From: Cubamyces lactineus
Lineage: Eukaryota; Basidiomycota; Agaricomycetes; Polyporales; Polyporaceae
Direction of reading: 5' to 3'
DNA: 64,000 nucleotides
Assembly (NCBI GenBank): GCA_022376465.1
Contig: JACDTU010000019.1
Span: 434,001 to 498,000 of the forward strand
The notes beneath the pieces are model-generated. The model did no database searches. It was given only the letters and a program-made list of their open reading frames with translations, and was not told where the DNA came from. The first letter of the stretch is position 1, and every line of letters begins with the position of its first letter. Made by a program: the position numbers and the translations under genes. Below are positions 22,440 to 31,454 of this stretch, piece by piece.

Positions 22440-23441
22440 ATGGCTGAAGAAAAGACGAACGAGATCAAGCTCAAGATGCCCCCAGAGTTCTCAGGGAAGC
22501 GGGGCGAAGTAGTGGAGTGGTTGCAGAAATGCTCCCTCTACCTCACGATGAACAAGAAGACCTACGCCACCGACGAAATGAAGATCGTCTTCTGCCTTAT
22601 GCTGATGAACGGGGGCACCGCCGGAACCTGGGCCCGCACCTTCATTGAAGACGTAGAACGGCAGGCAGCCGACCAGAACAAGAACCGAAGACCAGGCGAA
22701 GAACGTATCGAACCCAACTACGGAACATGGGACGACTTCAAGAAGCAACTACTGGAAGCATTCGACGACATCGACCAGAAGGCCAGCGCCCGTGTGCTGC
22801 TGCGAAACCTGAAGCAAGGAAGCAAGAAAGTCGAAGACTACATCGCCGAGTTCAAGTCGATCATCTCGCGATGCGGAATCACAGAGTTCGAAGTCATTGC
22901 CGACTTCTTCTATGCTGGACTCAACCGTCCCCTTCGAGAGAAGATCTTCGGGATGTACCCCCTACCGAAGGATGCCAGCGAACTCTACCTCCGAGCCTCC
23001 ACTCTCGAACAGCAGTATCACCTGGGAAGAGCATACGACGGGAAGACCTCGACCTTCCGACCTACGTACAAGCCGTACAGACCCCGACCGCAAGAACGCG
23101 ACCCTGACGCCATGGATGTCGACAAGATGACGACCGAAGAACGTGAGAAGCACTACCGAGAAGGACGATGCTTCAATTGCCACCAGATAGGGCATCTAGC
23201 GCGGCAGTGCCCCAACAGAAGAACCAACGACCATAAGAAGACGAAGCCTGCCGCCAAGGCCCGCATCACCGAGGTCGAAGAAGACGAGAGCGACGATGAT
23301 GAAGACATCAAATCCATCGACGGCCAAGCGGCTGACAAGAAGCAGCTTATCGCAGCAAGGATCCGTACCGCTCTGAAGGGGCTAGAAGAAGACCAAGACG
23401 CGAAGGAAATCCTCGCAAGCTTCTCCAACGAGGGTTTTTGA
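22440..23441 (+). CDS. gag: Gag, family A copy 1
   Basis: Capsid/nucleocapsid protein of 333 residues that packages element RNA in cytoplasmic particles. The N-terminal and middle part is a typical retrotransposon gag domain (KMPPEFSGKRGEVVEWLQKC and later ISRCGITEFEVIADFFYAGL). A CCHC zinc knuckle CFNCHQIGHLARQC is at residues 244-257. The C-terminal region is acidic. It ends at TGA (23439-23441), directly after the slip site GGGTTTT. The first ATG of the open frame was taken as start; translation could begin upstream at a non-AUG codon. Confidence 0.9.
   Translation: MAEEKTNEIKLKMPPEFSGKRGEVVEWLQKCSLYLTMNKKTYATDEMKIVFCLMLMNGGTAGTWARTFIEDVERQAADQNKNRRPGEERIEPNYGTWDDFKKQLLEAFDDIDQKASARVLLRNLKQGSKKVEDYIAEFKSIISRCGITEFEVIADFFYAGLNRPLREKIFGMYPLPKDASELYLRASTLEQQYHLGRAYDGKTSTFRPTYKPYRPRPQERDPDAMDVDKMTTEEREKHYREGRCFNCHQIGHLARQCPNRRTNDHKKTKPAAKARITEVEEDESDDDEDIKSIDGQAADKKQLIAARIRTALKGLEEDQDAKEILASFSNEGF
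23432..23438 (+). promoter_or_regulatory. Candidate -1 ribosomal frameshift site
   Basis: GGGTTTT read as G GGT TTT in the gag frame fits X XXY YYZ. The gag stop TGA follows at once. A -1 slip leads into the pol frame, which is open from here. Confidence 0.65.
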
Positions 23442-26400
23442 AGAACCGGCGTGTCTCGACGTCACGACCGCATACTAAGGTCCGCCGTGTAATAGTAGCG
23501 CAGACTTCTCGACAGTCTATGAGAATTCCGTTATCTATCCACGCGGACCTAAGCGTCGAAACGAAAGCCCTCATCGACACGGGAGCGGGAGAAGTATTCA
23601 TGGACCACAGGTTTGCGAAAGAGCACAACTTCCCGCTCAAATCGCTGAAAGCCCCGATCCGAGTATACAACGCTGACGGAACCAGGAATGAAGCAGGCGA
23701 TATCAAGAAATGCGCAGTCCTTGAAATTGAAGCTGGGCGCCACCGACACATTGTGCGGTTCCTGATTACGTCGCTAGGAAAGGAACCAATCATCCTGGGC
23801 CTGCCATGGCTGCAGCGCGTCAATGCCAACATCGACTTCACGAAAGGGACCCTCAATATCGACCCCGCCCGGGTGAACCGAACAATTGTGGAACATCTGC
23901 GTGCAATGTGGTTCCCAGATCAAGACCCCTTCACCGGAAGACCCAAGCCAGTCGAAGAAGAACCGGACGAAGAAACAGATGAAGAAGACGAAGACGCGAC
24001 CGAGGAAGCATCGACCCAAGAACCAATCTACGAGAACATCGAACGAGTTACCCTCTCCGACGTGCACCCGGAAGAAGAACCCAACGACCAAGATCTGCTG
24101 ATAGCTTATCTTCGCGGAGAACACGAAGCCATGATAGCATCGCATGCGACAGAATGGCACGGAGATATGCCTCGACCCGGATCCCCCCTCACCACGGAAC
24201 ACGACTACGAACCCACGAAGATTGGACCCGGACCCACCATCGGAAGAATCCGACGAGCCCCACAAGGACTTCGATTTGCAATTGCAGCCAACGTCTGGAT
24301 CCGAGCAAAGGTCAACCCCGCAATGGCACTCGCACAACAGCACCAAGCACAGGAAGAGAAGAAGACTTTCGAAGAAATGCTCCCCGAACCGTACCGAGGA
24401 TATGCCACCATCTTTGAAAAGAAGGCATCCGAACGATTCCCACCATCACGACCCTGGGACCTGGCCATTGAACTCAAGGAAGGCTTTACCCCGAAGGACT
24501 TCAAGCGATATCAACTCACGCCCAAGGAACTCGAAGCCGAGGAGGAATTCATCCGGGAGAACCTACGAAAAGGCTACATCCGACCCTCGAACTCGCTGAT
24601 GGCATCCCCATTCTTCTTCGTCGGCAAGAAGGACGGAACACTACGACCCTGCCAAGACTATCGATACCTCAACGAAGGAACCGTCCCCAACAAGTACCCA
24701 CTACCGCTCATATCGGAATTGGTCGACAAGCTGCGCGGAGCGAAGGTTTTCTCCAAACTGGACCTCCGGTCGGGATACAACAACGTCCGTATCAAGGACG
24801 GTGATCAATGGAAGGCCGCCTTCCGAACCAGCAAAGGGCTATACGAACCAATGGTCATGTTCTTTGGACTGCGGAACTCCCCCTCGGCTTTCCAAGCTAT
24901 GATGAACGCGATCTTCGCAGACATGATCGACGAAGGATGGGTAGTGATTTACATGGACGACATACTGATCTTTTCGGCAGACCTGGACGAACACCGAAGA
25001 AGGACCTTACGTGTCCTGGAACGACTCAAAGAACACGACCTCTACCTCAAGCTAGAGAAGTGCATATTCGACGCACCAGAAGTGGAGTATCTTGGAATGA
25101 TCATCAGCGAGAACCGGATCTCCATGGACCCTATCAAGATAAAGGGAATACTCGACTGGCCAGAACCGACAACCGTCAAGGACGTTCGATCATTCCTTGG
25201 ATTCGGCAACTTTTACCGACGATTCATCGACCACTTCTCGGAGATCGCGCGACCGCTCAACGCGCTCACCAAGAAAGACACCAAATGGGAATGGACAACG
25301 GAATGCCAGAAGGCCTTCGACATGCTGAAGCAACGATTCGCGACGGCCCCCGTGCTGCAAATGCCCGACGTTAGCAAACCCTTTGTCGTCGAATCCGACG
25401 CCTCGCAATGGGCCACAGGGGCAGTACTCCGGCAACGAGACGCCAACGGCGACCTGCACCCGTGCGCGTATCTATCCAAAGGATTCACCGAAGCGGAACG
25501 GAACTACGAAATCTATGACCGAGAACTGCTTGGCATCATTCGAGCCCTGAAGGCCTGGCGACACTACCTCGAAGGATCAGGGCACCCGGTTATGATCCTA
25601 TCCGACCACAAGAACCTCACCTACTGGCGCAACCCGCAACAACTGAACAGACGACAAGCACGATGGGCCCTCTTTCTCTCCCAGTTCGACATCCAACTCG
25701 TACACACCCCCGGCACGGCAATGGTACAATCGGATGCGCTATCCCGAAGACCCGATCACCGACAAGGATCAGAAGACGACAATACTGAACGAACCATGCT
25801 ACCTGACAACCTCTTCGTACGACTAGTGGACACCCGACTGGCACCGAGGTTCCGACACTTGGCCACGCAAGACAGACTCTTTTGCGACGCACTTGCTGCC
25901 ATCCAACACGACGGACCACCCCCGATCAGAAGTGCACTCACCGATTGGCAAGAACGAGATGGCTTAATCTTCTACAAGAACCGATGCTACGTACCGGCCG
26001 ACGAAGCCCTGCGACGAGACCTGATCAGTCAACACCACGACTCCCCGGCAGCCGGACACCCTGGGAAATTCAAGACTCTAGAACTGATACGACGGTCATA
26101 CTGGTGGCCCGGCATGTATGCCATGGTATCCCGATACGTCGAAGGCTGTGCCACATGCCAGCAGAACAAGCCAAACACACACCCGACCACCCCGCCCCCA
26201 CAACCAATCCCCGCTGGACGAATGGGTGGAACACCTTGTCGACGCAGAAGTCGCACACAATCAACGGACCCACTCAGCACGGAACGCATCACCATTCTAC
26301 CTCATGATGGGGTACGAACCGACACTGATTCCTATCGCATACCCCAAGACCAACACCCCGACAGTACAAGAACGGCTAGTGAACCTCCAGAAGGCCCGAG

Positions 26401-26903
26401 ACGAAGCCCTAGCAGCCCACGAGCTAGCCCGACACGTCATACGCGACAGGTTCAAGGGAAAGTTCGTCCAATTCAAGAAAGGACAGAAGGTCTGGCTCGA
26501 AGGGAAGAACCTCAAGCTCGCTTACGCATCCCGGAAACTCGCACCCAAACGGGAAGGCCCCTTTGTCATCACCGAAGTACTTGGACCCGTGACCTATCGG
26601 CTGGAGCTGCCGAAACACTGGAAGGTACACCCCGTGTTCCACGCATGCTTCCTCACCCCATACAAGGAAAACGACACCCACGGACCGAACTACACGAGGC
26701 CACCACCTGACCTTATCGACGGAGAAGAAGAATATGAGGTCGAAGCGATCGTCGGACACAAGACCACACGAGGCGGAATCCGCTACCAAATCAAGTGGAA
26801 AGGCTACTCCAGCGCCGAGAACACATGGGAACCCGAGTCCGCTCTAATTCCGAACGCCAAGGAAATCCTCCAGCGGTATAAAAGGGCGAAGAAGCTGCTG
26901 TAA
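23438..26903 (+). pseudogene. pol: Pol, family A copy 1, integrase core deleted and frameshifted
   Basis: Polyprotein in the -1 frame relative to gag. Protease DTG is at residues 47-49, RT active site YMDD at 505-508, then RNase H (VVESDASQWATGAVLRQ) and an HHCC integrase zinc-binding domain (HHDSPAAGHPG ... GCATCQQNK). At about 26215 the sequence jumps from the end of the zinc-binding domain to near the end of the integrase core. Copy 2 has 383 bp more here, including the catalytic Asp residues. As 383 is not a multiple of three, the frame is lost: the first frame runs on to 26710 with unrelated text. The true C-terminal part (GPY/F region and chromodomain, ending LLQ-free KRAKKLL) continues in another frame to 26903. 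Confidence 0.9.
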
Positions 26904-26909
26904 TCTGCA

Positions 26910-27068
26910 ATGCTCTCTCTCGCCATCCTCTTCGCCATCTACTGCCTCACCCTCCTCGCTATCACCCTCCTCTTTCTCTGGTATATCCTCCGCGACCTCT
27001 TCAACCGCATCATCGAGCACACTCTCCACAGCCGTGACTACCCATCTCGATCAGCGTGGGGATCGTGA
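26910..27068 (+). CDS. Post-pol ORF A, small membrane protein (copy 1)
   Basis: 52 residues, starting 6 nt after the pol TAA. Residues 1-27 are strongly hydrophobic (MLSLAILFAIYCLTLLAITL, then LFLWYIL), followed by a basic/polar tail. It is identical in arrangement in copy 2. Function unknown. The position is where env-like genes sit, but it is far too short for a fusion protein. Confidence 0.45.
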   Translation: MLSLAILFAIYCLTLLAITLLFLWYILRDLFNRIIEHTLHSRDYPSRSAWGS

Positions 27069-27073
27069 AGCCC

Positions 27074-27262
27074 ATGATCATCGCGCTCTTCACCTGCATG
27101 ACCCTCGGCTACCTCCTTGCCCTTGCCTTCATCGCCACTCACCTGCGCCTCTCCATCAACATCCTCGAAATTGCTCTCGAACACCGTGACCCTCTCGACC
27201 CCGCAAACGACAAGCTTGACCAGGCCGACCGCACCCTCAATAACTCCAGCTGGGACGAGTAG
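27074..27262 (+). CDS. Post-pol ORF B, small membrane protein (copy 1)
   Basis: 62 residues, ATG 5 nt after the stop of ORF A. One membrane segment near the N-terminus (MIIALFTCMTLGYLLALAFI) is followed by a polar, acidic tail. Its TAG is one base before the ATG of ORF C. Function unknown. Confidence 0.45.
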   Translation: MIIALFTCMTLGYLLALAFIATHLRLSINILEIALEHRDPLDPANDKLDQADRTLNNSSWDE

Positions 27263-27263
27263 A

Positions 27264-28298
27264 ATGGGCCGCCCCCTCTATAGCACCCAAGTCGCTGACG
27301 ACAATGCAAGCGACCAGGAAAACCAACAGCCGCTACCCATTCCTCCCCCACTCGCCAGACGCCTCTCGTCGCCCCCACCGGAATACACCTCTAGGTCACC
27401 ATCGCCCGCCTCCTCGACGTCGGACCTCAGCACGGTCGGTGCCGAAGACTCTCATCTGGTAGACCACTCCCGGCACCCCGACGTCAACCAGTTGCTCCGT
27501 GCGCTCCTCACCAACCCTACCCCGGTCGTCAATGCCACCGAGCGAGGCTTGCAGTACTTCCTTAGAGAGTATCGATGCCTCTACAACGAGCAACGGGAAC
27601 TGGACGCACTGGAAGGGAACCTTGTTGACGCAGCTGACATCGCAGAGGACGCTCTAGACGCTCTTCATGAGGCGTTTGGTGAAGAAGAGGAGCAACGGCA
27701 AGTCTCGGACTACGACATCGCAGAACGGCAGGCGCGCGCCCTCGAAAACGTCGGGCACCATGCCCACGAGTTACGGAGGTTGGCAAGACACTCTTTGAAC
27801 ACCACTCGACGGCTCGCCCGGACCACGCGCACGTGGAGGAACTTCCTCATACAAACATTTGAACTCCCCGCATTCCGTGCAAGGATGGCGCCACTGGCCT
27901 CGGTCATCAACGACGCGGCCCCACCTCCCGGAGAACTCCCAGCTGCGGCAAGAAGAGTACCCGGCGAAGCCCGACGCCAAGGGACCTATCTGCCCTTGTT
28001 CCACACCAGAGTCTCCGCAGGAAGCCGTCGGCCCCGTGATCCATCCCCCGACGAGCGTAACGTAAGAGCTCGAAGAGACACCTCGCCCGCCCCAATGGAC
28101 GCTTCGCCAGCCCGACCTGAGTCCCCGCCGTCCCTCCACCCTATTGGCCGCAGCTGCCTAGTCTGTGGGTCGCCCGATCACGAGTACCTGCGGTGCAGAG
28201 ACTGGCGATGTGTCTGGTGTCGCGCCACCGCCCCTGGCCATCACCCGTGGGAGTGCCCTCTGCGCCCAGAAGACATGGACGAGCGGTTTACGAGTTGA
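27264..28298 (+). CDS. Post-pol ORF C, Cys/His-rich accessory protein (copy 1)
   Basis: 344 residues, ATG at 27264, one base after the stop of ORF B. A Ser/Pro-rich N-terminus is followed by a helical, acidic middle region likely to form coiled coils (EGNLVDAADIAEDALDALHE). The C-terminus has two close Cys/His clusters: CLVCGSPDHEYLRC, spaced like a CCHC knuckle (C-x2-C-x4-H-x4-C), then CVWC...HHPWEC. Nucleic-acid binding is inferred. The frame is kept in copy 2 with few changes. I do not recognise a named family. Confidence 0.65.
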   Translation: MGRPLYSTQVADDNASDQENQQPLPIPPPLARRLSSPPPEYTSRSPSPASSTSDLSTVGAEDSHLVDHSRHPDVNQLLRALLTNPTPVVNATERGLQYFLREYRCLYNEQRELDALEGNLVDAADIAEDALDALHEAFGEEEEQRQVSDYDIAERQARALENVGHHAHELRRLARHSLNTTRRLARTTRTWRNFLIQTFELPAFRARMAPLASVINDAAPPPGELPAAARRVPGEARRQGTYLPLFHTRVSAGSRRPRDPSPDERNVRARRDTSPAPMDASPARPESPPSLHPIGRSCLVCGSPDHEYLRCRDWRCVWCRATAPGHHPWECPLRPEDMDERFTS

Positions 28299-28334
28299 GC
28301 TGGATATTCCGCTGATGGAACAGCGTAGAAGCAT

Positions 28335-28347
28335 ACGAAGGGGGTAA
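28335..28347 (+). other. Polypurine tract, family A copy 1
   Basis: Purine-rich CGAAGGGGGTAA immediately before the 3' LTR, in the place of the plus-strand primer. Confidence 0.75.
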
Positions 28348-28744
28348 TGTTACGACGCTCAGTACGTCACGGTCACCCAGTTTCCTTTTCCTCTCTCTCC
28401 CTCGTGCCTCCGTTATGCCACGTCATCCTTTCCCACCGGTTCACACGGCTGTTGTATTACTACCCTATCACCTTCCGCCACGTCATCGCCACATCATCTG
28501 TATTCCCAGCCCTGACTCTACGTAGTTATACTGGACCCTCACGGTACGTGGCGCCTACGTGGCGCTGACGTGTCCATGTCTCTCTTCCTGTATTTAAGAC
28601 CAGAGGATCCACTCGGGATCCTCAGCTCGACCTGGTTATCCATTGCCTATTCCTCTGAACCTCTACTCGACTCGAACTACTGGAGACCTCTGGTCCGATC
28701 CCTAGGACGTCGCTTGCTGTGACCGATCTAGGCTCGTCGTAACA
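28348..28744 (+). repeat. 3' LTR, family A copy 1
   Basis: 397 bp; I saw no difference from the 5' LTR when reading by eye. The target duplication GGTTT follows. Confidence 0.95.
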
Positions 28745-28840
28745 GGTTTTGATTACCGGTAAGTCTTGCTCAAATGCATAGTCCGAGATCCATAGCAACC
28801 CGTACACAGATATATAACTGCACTACACATAAACAGGTAA

Positions 28841-29108
28841 GCGAAGGTGGTACAGCGGTATCGCTGGCCACCCTGGATGTACTATGCTCGGGGTTCGACC
28901 CTGAGCGGAGCCGTTTTGTCGAACATGTACTGACTTGTGTTCGTAGTATCCGAGCATGCAACCGTCGGTAACGTACTTGCAACCGCGGTTGCAAGCCCCT
29001 CCGTCGGACATAGGTGTGCTCGCAGCAGGTCCTCTTTGACGCCGGACTTGCATCCGGTCGCAACTCCTCGCCGTCTAATAGACGGGAGGTTGCAACCCAA
29101 GTACTGAA
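28841..29108 (+). repeat. tRNA-derived SINE-like element, copy 2
   Basis: A box TGGTACAGCGG (28848-28858) and B box GGTTCGACCCT (28892-28902), with the same 44-bp box spacing as copy 1. The same body follows (palindromic TTGCAACCGCGGTTGCAA and the GACGCCGGACTTGCATCCGG region), inverted relative to copy 1. The tRNA-like heads differ more than the bodies. Confidence 0.6.
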
Positions 29109-29718
29109 GTCGCTCTCGGACGATGAGGCAATTGAATTACTACACACACCATCCAAGCTATCAGTAGAAATCAATCCTGAGAAAATGGCCAGCCTGCCCG
29201 AGCTGTATGGATACAGTGAACGTGGTCGGTCGACGGAGGCCACCTTTTCCGGATGTCAAAATCAAGGGCGCTGTTTTGAAGCACCGTCCGAAGTGGTAAA
29301 CTAGACCTTGTCGGAGCAGTGGACGATCGCGTATACATCCCGCCCAAATCTCTGACGCGTACGTAGATACACGACATCTACATGCGTTGTTATCCTCCGA
29401 CCTCGATTGAGCTGTGCGTTGGCTAGACAGCGCCGCGGTGAGACCAGCACCGCCCTTCGGATCTCTGACTGGCCCACAGTAGGCATCGCTACGCTCATCG
29501 TTGTATCAATTTTGATGGCGTTTGAGAACGCCAGGGTCCGTGCATATAGGATCATAGCAAGTTGAAGGCAGAGTACGGCTCCGGGATCACTGTGGGTTTG
29601 GGGAAGCGCCTTTCAGAGCCAGACTGAGAGTGAGGAGCCCGGCAGACACAGCCACCACGTGGCCTCGTAGCGTGTACAGTCTTCCTCCTCCCAGGTCCAA
29701 CAGGTCACAATGAACCAC
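29109..29718. other. Intergenic region, nothing recognised
   Basis: No supported gene or repeat between the SINE-like copy and the hAT-like element. Confidence 0.45.
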
Positions 29719-29726
29719 GTCAGAAT

Positions 29727-30910
29727 AGGACCCCTGACAATAGCACGGTCAGCCCTATGCAATTCCGGACAAAATCAGCCCATTGGAGGGGGCCTATGCT
29801 ACAATTTTTCCGGACAAAACCACCCAAAATCGGGTACCAACCCTGTTCGCAGGAGCGGACAAACCGAGCCTTGGTTTGTGGAACCTAGATGCCGTGGCGG
29901 ACAATCTCGGTCCGGAATGGCCAGGCCGAGACCGTACAGAACTGGGCTGGGCTGACGTCGGGCTGACATACCATGAGGCTACCAATGCCATATCGGCTAC
30001 TACTAGAGTGAATAGTAGTGCTTCTGTAATATCAGGTAATACCTCTTGTAATAGCAGTAATCAACGTCCGTTTGTATGCCTTAGTTGAGCGTTATTACTG
30101 GAGCTTTCACCAATACGCTGTTTCATCAGTCACTTAAGCAGCTATAGCTAGTACGCGGTCTAAGCTCTTGCGTCAACGGGTGGGAGAAACGGCAGGCATG
30201 CTTGGCAGGCAGACGTGCACCACATCGGGCACGTCTCATACATTGCTGTTCAGCTCCACGAGCACATCTATGCGACACAGTTCCGTGCTATCCTCCGCCG
30301 CATGGCACCATTCCAGGCTTTCACGTTCGCGCTCATCCCCGGCGAATGCTTCCTACGTTCGCTTCCCGGTCACCACGAGCTCAGCCCTGACAAGCGTACA
30401 TTGACTCTCAACAGCTGCGCCCAGTCGACAATCGGACAGTTGACTAAACCTGAAGTCCTAATGAAACTCGCTCGTGCTTTACAAGACATCAAGGCTTGGC
30501 GGCGGCGCAGCCGGGCTCGTAAAGCTGTGGACAACGATGCACCTTCAGGATCGGAGGACGAGAGTTGACGGAAGTTATATTTAGTATAGACATGGTGGAC
30601 GCTTCGTAGTTGTGTGTCGTCGAAGTACTATGACTGATCTGCGAGACAAATACTCACAGCAACCCTTCGCGTACACCGTGGTATGCTTCCCGGACAAATC
30701 TGTCGCAGGTACAACCATGTTCAGAGGTTCCGGACAATACATCGGTCGTGAGCAACCCTGTACGCGGGGCCGGACAAATCGCCGCCGAAGGCGGCGAAAG
30801 CTAGAATTTTTGCGGACAAAAGAGGCCAAAAATCGCCAAAAATTCGCGGACAAATCGGCTCAAATTCTGAAGGGAGGTTTTCAGGTTCCTCACCTATTGT
30901 CAGGGGTCCT
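29727..30910. mobile_element. hAT-like DNA element, non-autonomous, 1184 bp
   Basis: The ends AGGACCCCTGACAATAG (29727-29743) and its inverse (30894-30910) form 17-bp terminal inverted repeats. They are flanked by a perfect 8-bp direct repeat GTCAGAAT (29719-29726 and 30911-30918), which fits the hAT target pattern nTnnnnAn. Nine CGGACAA(A) motifs cluster near both ends, about 30-45 bp apart, as subterminal transposase-binding sites often do. No transposase is present. The TIR is not a standard hAT end, so the superfamily is inferred from the duplication only. Confidence 0.65.
30215..30568 (+). CDS. Hypothetical ORF inside the hAT-like element
   Basis: 117-codon frame, probably a last exon or gene fragment: MHHIGHVSYIAVQLHEHIYA at the start and a basic then acidic Ser-rich end. 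No family was recognised. It may be a captured host gene piece or an element protein. Confidence 0.3.
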   Translation: MHHIGHVSYIAVQLHEHIYATQFRAILRRMAPFQAFTFALIPGECFLRSLPGHHELSPDKRTLTLNSCAQSTIGQLTKPEVLMKLARALQDIKAWRRRSRARKAVDNDAPSGSEDES

Positions 30911-30918
30911 GTCAGAAT

Positions 30919-31454
30919 GGACCATCATCAGAGTCATTGTCTTCAAGCATAGCGTTAACCACGAATGTGGAGAACTTCATGCGTTGCATGCTGCGGCCCG
31001 AATCCGCATAGGACCTCCCGTGTGGGACGGCACTGGGCAGTAGGCTTGTGATGAACGAATTGGTTGTATATCGCGCACGTGGTATTGGACTATATTCTCA
31101 ACGTGTCCTCAGCCCCCACGCGAGTTTGGGCATACACCCACCTCAACAAGCAGAATCCACGATAGTGAGCGTTCACGCGCCGGAGGACCTACTCGAGCGT
31201 CTTCGCGATGCTGGGATGCTACACCCTGAGGAACACTCGAAGCTCTTTGGAAGGGAGTCGAGATGACGATCAAGGAAGTGAATAAGTAGTATAACATAAG
31301 GCACCATTTGGACAGACTGTCGTGGAGAACGATGGAGACACCTTTGCGACCTCATTGTCTCCCATGGGGGACAGTACAACGTGCCCGGGCTCTTCTTCCG
31401 TGTATTATACGCGCGCATACAACGCCGCGACTGAATGGGCTCATCAGGAGGCAT
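30919..31454. other. Intergenic region, nothing recognised
   Basis: Only short frames; no feature supported. Confidence 0.45.

Larger units (their letters stand above)
21511..28744 (+). mobile_element. Ty3/gypsy chromodomain retrotransposon, family A copy 1 (defective)
   Basis: Complete LTR-to-LTR element of 7234 bp with 397-bp LTRs that look identical by eye, so the insertion is recent. Order: 5' LTR, self-complementary primer site, AUG-less open frame, gag, pol (protease, RT, RNase H, integrase, chromodomain), three small downstream frames, polypurine tract, 3' LTR. The pol order RT-RNase H-integrase defines Ty3/gypsy. A 383-bp deletion in the integrase core makes this copy non-autonomous. 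Copy 2 (54102-61758) is intact at the same place. Confidence 0.95.

Noticed and set aside
23347..24346. Long antisense frames over gag and pol of family A
   Set aside because: Shadows of the real coding strand, repeated wherever the element occurs; composition is antisense-like.
26118..26710. C-terminal tail of the 1090-codon pol frame as a new domain
   Set aside because: It is the out-of-frame translation after the 383-bp deletion; the same text appears as a shadow frame in copy 2.
27117..27263. Longer ORF C starting at 27117
   Set aside because: That part overlaps ORF B in another frame and begins with a non-ATG codon; the ATG at 27264, one base after the ORF B stop, is more likely.
29765..29905. 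CGGACAAA array as a replication origin iteron or CRISPR-like repeat
   Set aside because: Spacers are irregular and not repeat-bounded, the genome is fungal, and the array sits inside terminal inverted repeats with a target duplication.
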